Below, in pieces: positions 56,540-64,000 of a DNA stretch of 64,000 nucleotides; the first letter of the stretch is position 1; each line of letters opens with the position of its first letter. The DNA comes from Stachybotrys elegans. Its lineage: Eukaryota > Ascomycota > Sordariomycetes > Hypocreales > Stachybotryaceae. The position numbers and the translations under genes are program-made. The notes beneath the pieces were generated by a model. It ran no database searches. It saw nothing but the letters and a program-made list of their open reading frames with translations, and was not told the DNA's origin. The stretch lies in the NCBI GenBank assembly GCA_020746835.1, contig JAGPNK010000010.1:1116001-1180000 (forward strand). The letters run 5' to 3'.

Positions 56540-57240
56540 TGGAGACAAAGAAGACCTACTCGGCACAGAGACTCACATGTTTTGAGCCATCCGCCAAACC
56601 TTTTCCGCCTATACTCGAGCAGTTTGATGGCCAGATCGAGGGCTTCCTGGATGCGACCTTGGGCTTCGTAAATTAAGGATATGAAATGGGCACCGCTACC
56701 AGCGTGTTAGCCATCCATTTTCAGTGATACCAGCGTATCGTGGCTTGTCCTCGTGAAGCATAGCTTCGTGGCTCAAATCTTCCAAGTCAGGTATGGCCCT
56801 GAAGCAATCCTCGGAGTCCTTGATCTTGCCCATTTGTAGGTACGCCACGGCGAGGTTGGCGAGGGAATTGTCAACTAGGAGGAGGTTGTTTTCCCGTCGA
56901 TCTTCAACGCTTTCTCGTGGAACAGAATGGCATTGTCAAAGTCCCCCAGGCTAGAATAAGCCAACCCAACGTTGCTGTAGCTCACTGCAACGCCCCAATC
57001 ATTGGGCGGCAGACTCTTCTCCCCCACCCCCCCCCCCCCTCCAACGCTTCCTTGAGAAGTTCGAGTGCGTCTTGGCTGTAGCAAAGGTCCAGCTTGAGAA
57101 GTCCAAGGAGGTTGATAGCTTAGGCGTATTCGAGGGCATATGCTTCCTCGTTGTCTGGGATGAGGACCAAGCAGATGCCAACCAGTCGTTCGCATTCTGT
57201 GAAGCCCTCACTCTCGTACAGGTAGCTTGATTCCTTTTAA
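56540..57240 (-). pseudogene. Decayed TPR-repeat (NLR/kinesin-light-chain-like) gene
   Basis: Translated pieces in changing frames give a tetratricopeptide array. In order: YLYESEGFTECERLVGIC and AINLLGLLKLDLCYSQDALE, WGVAVSYSNVGLAYSSLGDF, DNSLANLAVAYLQMGK, and FISLIYEAQGRIQEALDLA. Between them lie a TAA codon at 57120-57122, a frame break at the C13 run (57027-57039), and another near 56890. These spacings fit one formerly continuous TPR protein of the kind that forms the C-terminus of fungal NLR-like proteins. The N-terminal NTPase part is not seen; sequence upstream to 57360 is open only in pieces. I read it as a pseudogene, although homopolymer errors could explain one of the breaks. Confidence 0.75.
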
Positions 57241-58099
57241 TGGAATATTCTTGGCGTTGGGCTGGATACTCACCATGAGGTCCTCAAAAGAAGTTCAGCG
57301 AATTCCGAACCAGATTTCGACCCTCTACTTGGGAGGTTATGCGGCAAGCGGTCGTTTGTGCTTGAAGAATTTTGTGCGTGAGCCTAACACGTATGGGCTT
57401 GCGCTGAACTTTCCACTGCTGCGCGAGAGAACCGAGATCACCAAACATCATCTGGACAAGCTAAAGGCGTGCGGGTGTAAGCAGCTGTGGTGGAACCGCC
57501 GGTGCTCGGACGTGTCTTATGCCTTCTGAGTTGTCATTGCCATCGGCGCCGTTAGCACAGCTCTCTTGGCGATCCAGGTCGTGCTGCAGGTGTACCAGGT
57601 AGTTACTGCTTGAATCATATCGACCTGCCTTGATTCATCTCTGCTGTCAATCACGTGAGACGTGCCTTCCTGCATCTCGCACCCTCTCACACCCTCTTAC
57701 GTTTCATCCCTTTTCCACACCCCACAAACAACAACAATCAGCTTTGGACGGTCGCTTTAACCAGCCCATCATCACTGCTCCATCACGTTACATACGGCCG
57801 TTGGGCAGCCAGAATTGCACATTCATCACACCGTGGCCAGACAGTCATCTCTTGGTATGACATGCTCGAGGTCGAGGTGCATTTTCAGCCTCATTTTCTG
57901 CGCAACAGGCTCCCCAGAATCCCCCGCTGCATTTACACAGCATCCATCGTAGGATACTGCTGGGTAGTGACCTTTTGTGCCAATGCGGACATCTCGTCTT
58001 CTTTTGTTCACGGGAATTCTTGTCCTCGTCCCTTTTTTGATCCGCCACTCTCTCAACTACAGTCCGCTTCGGCGCCTTATCGAACAGCTTGGAGCAAGG
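57241..58099. other. Intergenic upstream of DPP III
   Basis: About 0.86 kb. The DPP III frame stays open upstream to an ATG at 57977 or 57983 which would add a hydrophobic leader. The remainder has no gene I can support. Confidence 0.45.
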
Positions 58100-60496
58100 A
58101 TGGCAGATGGTGAGTACCAGGATGCCCAAGGGCCGCCGGCGGCCGCGGTTCCCGATCCGAGTAATGTTTCCATCCGTTCGCTCACCTGCGGCGACGCCTT
58201 TCACCAATTGACTCGGCAAGAGAGGCTCTATGCCCACCATCTTAGCAGGTTCGTTTGTGTAATCTGCATCGCCCATCTCTTGCTCCGCTGACTGGCCTCT
58301 CCAGAGCTGCGTGGGCAGGGTCTGCCATTACGCAGAGACAAGTCTCCCCCGAGTCACCTCACATCGTCGACTTGATTCTGGAGTTGCATCGCAGTTGCCA
58401 CGGGGACTGGTCCCAACTCAATCCATCGCGCGATGCCAAGCCTATGGATCGTCTGCTGACCTACTTTGCCTTTATTCTCTCCAACATGGGAAACTATTAT
58501 GGCTACGGCGACCAGAAGTTTTTGACATCGGTTCCCGGGGCATTCATCGCCAGTGTTGTCGCCAAATATACAGATCGCGCTCGCTCATTGTTCAACAATT
58601 GCCAATCGGCTATGCTCTCTCCTCACCCTTCCGCACTTGGCTTCCCCGCCAAAGACAGGCAGAGCGCGCCTATTACACCATCAGCGACGACAGCCCTACA
58701 GTCACGCTCAACGATGTAAAGTCTGTTGACACCCTGCTTGCCGATAAAGGCATTGCCATTGAGAACACTCTCTTGCACACCATCCCTGGCAGCCAAGATA
58801 AGCCCCATTTCCAAATACTGCAATCCTCTGTCGAAACTAGCGACAATATTGACGAGGTTGGTTCCCTCCCCTCGGGCGCAAGAGTCACCATTCGCAAAGG
58901 GGGATTCTCGGCGCAGCTGGACACCGTTTGTCAGTCCCTTCGACAGGCGCTCGAGTATGCTGCCAGCGATAACCAAAGAGATATGCTGCGCCGCTACATC
59001 CAGCACTTTGAGACGGGCAGCATGGCCAAGTACGAGGAGGCCCAGATTTCCTGGTTGAAGGACCTTCAACCCAAAGTCGAGTTTTTCATTGGTTTCGTTG
59101 AGCAATACCGGGATCCTGCGGGACAGAGGGCCGAGTTTGAGGGCCTTGTGGCAATCCATGCCCCGAACGCTTCGGAGAAGCTATCTGTGCTCATCTCTAG
59201 CTCGCGTGAACACATTGAGAAACTTCCTTGGGTCGAGCCCGGCGGTCAAAATGAGCTTGGTCCTTTTGAGGCGGCTAGAATTGAACTGCCGACTTTCACG
59301 GCTATACAAGGTATATATGGGAACATACCTGACAAGTCGCTTCGCTGACCGCTCCAGCCCTAGCTTACTCGTCCACAATCATATTCACTGGTATTAACTT
59401 ACCAAATGCAAGTCTCCCCTGTCTTCAAGGACCTTGCCGAAGACTGACACGCATAGTCTGCCGCGATCCGAGATGCCCATGGCTTCAAGAATGTTATGAT
59501 TCCAAACCGGAATACACCCCCGGACCTTAATCGCACTGACTTGACCAAAGAGGCACCATTCGTGGCGTCTGACGAGGTTGCCGAGTACCTGAGGCTGGAA
59601 TACTATTCCTCTGAGCTGCGCATCGCCATCCATGAGCTTATCGGTCACGGGACGGGCAATAAGCTGTTGAGAGAGGAAGCTGACGGGACGGCCAACTTCG
59701 ACCTGAACAATCCACCTATCGATCCTACCACAAACCAGCCCATTAGAACTTGGTATAAAAATGGCGAAAGCGATACCAAGGTCTTTGGGGGACTGGGACC
59801 CACGCTGAACGAGTGTAGGGCAGATGGCATCGGACTTTACCTCTTGTCTGAAGAGTCCATCCTGTCCATTTTTGGGTATGACGGATCTAGCGAGCTGAAG
59901 GCACATGACAGTAAGTTCAACATTCAACCGGAAGCATTTAAATCTGACCAGCCAAGTCATTTATAATGCATATCTTGCCATCGCTGTGCATGGCTTGGAG
60001 GCGCTGCTCTCCTACGATGATTCAGAAAAGGTATGGCTGCACTCCCCAATGTTCTGCGATCATGACTGATGAAGGCAAGGAATGGACACAAGCCCATGAG
60101 CACGGGTTCTACATAATTCTTCGCACCCTAATTGCCGTACCTGGTCTCATTCACCTTGATAGCAACGATAATAGCCAGCAGCTTACGGTCCATGTGGACC
60201 GAAGCAAAATCCTCACAGCAGGAAGAAAGGCTCTGGGAGATCTTCTCCTCCACCTTCATATCTGGCGCGTTACCGGAGATGTCGAAGCTTTCAAGGCTCA
60301 TTTGAATGATATTGCTGTTGATGAGTACTGGTTAAAGATCCGGAGTATTGTTAAAGCTCGCAAGCTCAACTCCTGGATGTTTATTCAGTCAAACACCTTT
60401 ATTGACGAGGATGGCAGCGACATTGAGATCAAGACGTACGACGAAACTCCCGAAGGTATGATCCAGAGCTGGGCAGACCGCTTCCCAACAGGTTGA
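58100..60496 (+). CDS. Dipeptidyl peptidase III (family M49), with one frameshift
   Basis: Exons 58100-58248, 58305-59310, 59358-59407, 59457-59910, 59957-60030 and 60080-60496. The sequence follows M49 throughout: AAWAGSAITQRQVSPES, FAFILSNMGNYYGYGDQKF, the zinc motif HELIGH, then NECRAD, whose second-position Glu is the third ligand, and EWTQAHEHGFYIILR near the end. DPP III removes dipeptides from the N-terminus of short peptides in the cytosol. A frame change is required at 58664-58669 (GCGCGC): LGFPAKDRQSA in one frame, YYTISDDSP in the next. Removing a GC unit restores about 715 aa. Intron 3 uses a GC-AG pair (GCAAGT at 59408). The gene could be newly inactive, or the indel could be an error. 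Confidence 0.85.
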
Positions 60497-60893
60497 ATGA
60501 TCAACAGGTTCGGACGGGCATTTTTACTCCAATTGTGGTATTTCCTGTTCGTGTGTCCCAACGGCATACAGACCAGCGACTTCGGTTTTACTCCAGTTAC
60601 CTGATGAGATGTTATGCTACGCTTATGAGCCTAATGAATCAAATTTGCCTTGCAAGCCATAGACTCTTTAGTGAACGTCGTTAAAAGAATAAGGGTGCCA
60701 ATTTCAGCCAAAGGAGCGAGCGTCTCACGCCAAGCGCACCATTGATGCTGGTAGAGACAACCTCGAATTAAGGGTGTAGCGTAGGGCTCATCAGGGTATA
60801 GCATCAGTCACAGTATATTGCCAGGATCTAAGCTATCCAAAGTCTCAAACCAAGTGAGTGACAGGCATTTGCCTATAATCTTCGCGAGAGAGT
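60497..60893. other. Intergenic after DPP III
   Basis: About 400 bases holding the ends of DPP III and of a small minus-strand frame. No other gene. Confidence 0.45.
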
Positions 60894-61073
60894 TCAAGTG
60901 TAGTGACCCGCCTGCCCACCGCTCTCATTGACCTGGACTTGAATGTGATCCGGGTTCTCAACAGCCTCGGGAACGATAACAGGTACGGCACCAAATTGGC
61001 CCTCCTCGGGAGCCAGGATAAGTTCATCAATAGGAGCAGGGCCACCGCCACCGCCGCCTCCTTGATCGGCCAT
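60894..61073 (-). CDS. Small 59-aa open frame, Gly-rich then acidic
   Basis: A 60-codon frame with ATG in an AACATGG context. It begins MADQ followed by seven glycines, continues PAPIDELILAPEEGQFGAVP, and ends NESGGQAGHYT before TGA. There is no signal peptide or membrane helix and no Cys. Composition looks protein-like (acidic, regular amphipathic segment), not like the shadow of another gene, and no other frame here is better. It may be a short expressed protein or one exon of a larger gene; without transcripts it stays a candidate. Confidence 0.35.
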   Translation of the reverse strand: MADQGGGGGGGPAPIDELILAPEEGQFGAVPVIVPEAVENPDHIQVQVNESGGQAGHYT

Positions 61074-61625
61074 GTTGGTTGATTGTAGGATGGTATCTAG
61101 TCAAGAAACAGCGTTGGCTATAACTGTAGAGAATGATTTCCCGTTTATCGGCTGCTTACTTATTGTCTAGTGGTATACACCAAGAGACGGATTCTGCGCT
61201 GGCTGGCTCTCGACTGCGAATATTTGTGCTACTGCGTTCCAAGATTCGTGGTCAAACCCCTGAGGACGTTATGGACTTCCCCTCTCTTTAGGACTCCGAT
61301 TCTCCCAAGTCACGTTCCAATTCCCACCTGCCTCGTTTCACTTTCATTGTTATCTAGTGCTGACGCGATAAATGACTTCAGTATGCACATCAAATTTAAC
61401 CAAGCTCTCATTGCCAATCACCTTCTTCCGTCAAGGTCTCATGACCCTCCCAAAGTCCGGTGTATGGTGACAGCCCAGAGCCTGGCGGGACTGTCGATAA
61501 GAAGGATTGGGGTAATTTATCTTTAAGCAGCCTTATTAGAATATACATATAATAGCAAGAGGCATGCTAGGGCAACCAAATAGACAATTGGAAACAACAT
61601 CGCCTTTGTCTATATGTCTACTCTA
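61074..61625. other. Intergenic, 550 bases
   Basis: Region upstream of the small frame and downstream of the hydrolase. A 118-codon plus-strand frame (61170-61526) shows no domain. Confidence 0.45.
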
Positions 61626-62903
61626 TTAAAGCCCCTCCTCTTGCAGAAACGTAAAAATAGTGTTGAATGCATCGATAGCGCCGTGATGGAGATTCAAATT
61701 ATGTCTAAGCGTGCGTTAGTAAATGAATTGTCTTCTCAAAATAGTACACATACCCAGCAGGTAGGTTATCAACATATTCAACTGTCTTGGCGTTGGGAAA
61801 CAGGTCCCTGATATTGTCGAGCACGCCAACACAGTTACCACCGCAAGCGGAGAGGTCGTACTGTCCCTGTAAAACGAGAACCGGCGCCTGGATGTCGCTG
61901 TATTGGATTTCCGTCCGCAGCAGAGACGGCAGCTCGCCGATGGCAAAGGGCTCAGCCTCGACATGATGAGTCCAACGGGCAATATCGTGATCGAAATGGG
62001 GCTCTGCAAAGTAGATGTAGCTAGTTGCGTAGACATCCGACGACATCAAGTAGCCGTTATCGAGATGACCCCATCGAACGGGGTCAAGAGTGTTTGCAAC
62101 ATGCAGACCTGCCCCGGCCAAAAATGGGCCGAAAAAGCTGAGGTTACCACTGAACCCAGTGAGAGCGATGGCGTCGACAGATTTCTGGCTTGCTGCGGCG
62201 GCTGTCAGGTAGGCTCCGTAGCTATGCCCGACGAGCGCGACCTTGTTGGCGTGCAGCCGTTCATGCGCGTAGTCAACAAGCGAGTCGAGCACAGCAGTCT
62301 GCACTTGGAACTGGGCATCCTCGAAAGAGCTCGCTCTGCTTCTTCTTAGTGCGGTGCAATATGCATAGAAGAATCAGAGAGATACGTACGTGGATGAAGC
62401 ACCAACACCAAGGCGGTCGTAGTTGAGCACTGAATAGCCTGCAGCAAGGGCTGCTTCAACAAAATTGTACTCGCTGCCTCCCGGGAAATCGGGTTGCCAA
62501 TATCTGATCCGATGGTAAGCATCATTTTTCACTTAGCCAAACGCTCGCCTGTGACGGACACGTACTTGTGAGACTCAATAATACCATGTGTAAGCACAAG
62601 CACGGAGCTGCTGTTGCCACAGAATTTTGCACTGATTTCGTAGGTGCTTTGTCGCGGCTCCGTCAGGGCGTCCTCGACGGGCAAGGGGTCCGTGGGATAC
62701 CCAGCATCGCGCCTCGTCAGGTTGAAAACAAGGGATGTCACGTCCCAGTTGTCCACGATATCTGAAGTGACGACGTAGCGGGGGACCGTCACGGTAACGG
62801 GGATCACGATATTCCTGCACTGTTTCCCGAGGTCGGTAGGATTGAAAGCGGGTGCAGCAGTTGCCGAAATGGCTAAGCCGAGGAGTACAAGATTATGGAG
62901 CAT
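61626..62903 (-). CDS. Secreted alpha/beta hydrolase
   Basis: Four exons, 62903-62566, 62503-62390, 62335-61754 and 61704-61626, total 1113 nt (370 aa). The ATG at 62903 opens a signal peptide (MLHNLVLLGLAISATA, cut before APAF). Catalytic residues of the fold are visible: nucleophile Ser in VGHSYGAY, acid Asp in LQGQYDLSACGG, and His in GHNLNLHHG, which is on the short last exon and supports that splice. The LTHGI segment should form the oxyanion region. Three N-x-S/T sites fit secretion. The family covers esterases, lipases and peptidase-like enzymes; substrate unknown. A TATAAG lies about 65 bases upstream. Neighbours are DPP III and a third amidase. Confidence 0.9.
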
Positions 62904-63710
62904 TTTTCCAGAGTTGACTTGAAGATGTAGTGGGCGTGATGAAGTAGAATCATGGCTGGCTCTTGACTTATATCTCATTCATGTTAGGATACACTTCAAT
63001 ACCTTCCAGCAATACACGATAACGTTATGGCAGGGCAGGATGTTTAGCAATGCTCCAAAGACAGGGGTCAGGAGCAAGAATTCGTTAGTGCGTTCAGTAA
63101 TCATTCCAATATGCCTATTTGTCGGCATGAATCTGCCGTGAAGTGGATTGCGGTTCACAAAAGATTACATATCCGGATTGTGGAGGCTGCCCTGGTCTGG
63201 GGTCATTGCCCACGTTATATTTTTGGCCATGTGTAATCATGAGCCTGGTGCTCGGCGATTCGCCGAAAGGTGCATTGATGATCATTGACGCTGCTTCTGT
63301 CCTCAAATATCTGCCAGCATATTGCTGTGCCTGGACTAAGATGTCGTGAGAGACCAAACGCGGGAGCGTCATAGTGATATGGATCTGCGTGGATTTTCGT
63401 CCAGACTGGTCGCAGACGCAGGCTGAGGAATACAACACCATGAAGATGGAAAGCTCCAAACACAGCGATTGCCTAAGCCTTTATCCCACAAGACCGAGTT
63501 CTGGTTTAAAGGGAAGATATGTATTTCAACGACAGGCTTAATTTCCGCTTCTCTCATTTCTTCCTAGATACTACTCGCGAAGCCTATGCGTCTCCAAGGC
63601 ATTGCGACAACACAGAAACACAAAAGAGGATGCCTCTTATGAGGAGAAAGGTCGAAGACATCCATATCCCTGTCAAGGAAAACACGAGTGGGGATGTGAC
63701 TCTGCATTTC
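62904..63710. other. Intergenic with a doubtful 114-codon frame
   Basis: Contains the hydrolase promoter (TATAAG at 62967-62973 on the minus strand) and a minus-strand frame 63459-63115 of 114 codons with moderately protein-like composition (ILVQAQQYAGRYLRTEAASM). No family is recognised, so I do not call it a gene. Confidence 0.45.
62967..62973 (-). promoter_or_regulatory. TATA-like element of alpha/beta hydrolase
   Basis: ATATAAG on the minus strand about 65 bases upstream of the hydrolase ATG. Position and sequence are the only support. Confidence 0.4.
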
Positions 63711-64000
63711 TCAGAACATGACATTTCCAGTCTTGACCTTTGTTGGGCGTCCGTCGTTCTCTAGTACTTTTATAGACCATTGAAGGAGATCCATATCAGC
63801 CCCAGCGTTACCAATAAGCGAGACAACAATGGGCAGTCTTTCTTCCTTCTCGGTAATGCGAGACTTGTACGGAAGCTCGGCAACTGTGACAGGAACAGTG
63901 TCAATTGGGATTCGAAGGGGGCTGTTTCCCCGTCAGTTACAATCAAGAACCTCACTTACTTGGAATGGCCAGCTCCGGGCAGCCCAGTATGGCGGAGAGA
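63711..64000 (-). CDS. Amidase, C-terminal part (gene runs off the right edge)
   Basis: Two exon pieces, 64000-63956 and 63921-63711, joined by a 34-nt intron or by a longer one with a different donor. The peptide reads ILGCPELAIP, then PLRIPIDTVPVTVAELPYKS and ERLPIVVSLIGNAGADMDLL. This matches the C-terminus of the first amidase (GLPQIIVPIG ... LPICASVVGPRGSDIDL). The signature region lies outside the window. The 34-nt length and the GTGAGG donor are unusual, so the exact junction may be wrong although the family call is good. It would be the third amidase-family gene in 16 kb. Confidence 0.7.

Noticed and set aside
63115..63459. 114-codon minus frame near the right end
   Set aside because: Somewhat protein-like, but no family, no promoter and no splice context; not enough to call a gene.

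Overview
The window reads as a stretch of filamentous ascomycete nuclear chromosome, most likely Sordariomycetes/Hypocreales by gene content. Nearly all genes carry short spliceosomal introns (about 45-95 nt) with GTRNGT donors, CTRAC-like branch points and YAG acceptors. The families present (Zn2Cys6 and GATA factors, Pth11-like rhodopsin-domain receptor, DUF7580, siderophore transporter, caleosin, group-type hybrid histidine kinase) are typical of Pezizomycotina. Genus cannot be fixed from sequence alone. Exon coordinates below were worked out by hand from splice motifs and reading-frame continuity; for every intact multi-exon model ending inside the window the summed exon length is divisible by three.

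Left part (1-11.4 kb): the 3' end of a DUF7580 gene; an iron-linked pair (a ferric reductase with a His-rich outer domain, and a SIT-type siderophore transporter); between them two divergent, related GTPase genes with different C-termini, one of which carries a frameshift.

Middle (11.4-47.4 kb) is mostly housekeeping and regulatory: a PD-(D/E)XK-like protein with a degenerate catalytic motif, an EutQ-like cupin, a DUF3445 heme N-demethylase-like gene head-to-head with a Zn2Cys6 factor, an unknown multi-pass membrane protein, a sugar transporter, a caleosin, tRNA-Arg(ACG), a UBA-UAS-UBX protein, a GCK-family kinase, an MFS carrier, a Pth11-like receptor, a hybrid histidine kinase, a GATA factor, an unknown acidic/lysine-rich protein, and a DUF1295 membrane protein with four SGAEQD repeats.

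Right part (48.2-64 kb) looks like an accessory catabolic block. It holds two neighbouring amidases (one with ten exons, one a single-exon secreted form), a Dal5-type ACS permease convergent with them, a decayed TPR gene, a dipeptidyl peptidase III gene with a single frameshift, a 59-codon small frame, a secreted alpha/beta hydrolase, and the C-terminus of a third amidase running off the edge. Together these would fit scavenging of amides, peptides or esters, but joint function is an inference from proximity.

Three genes (second GTPase, TPR gene, DPP III) contain small indels at simple-sequence tracts. These may be real lesions or assembly errors, and only reads or RNA can tell.
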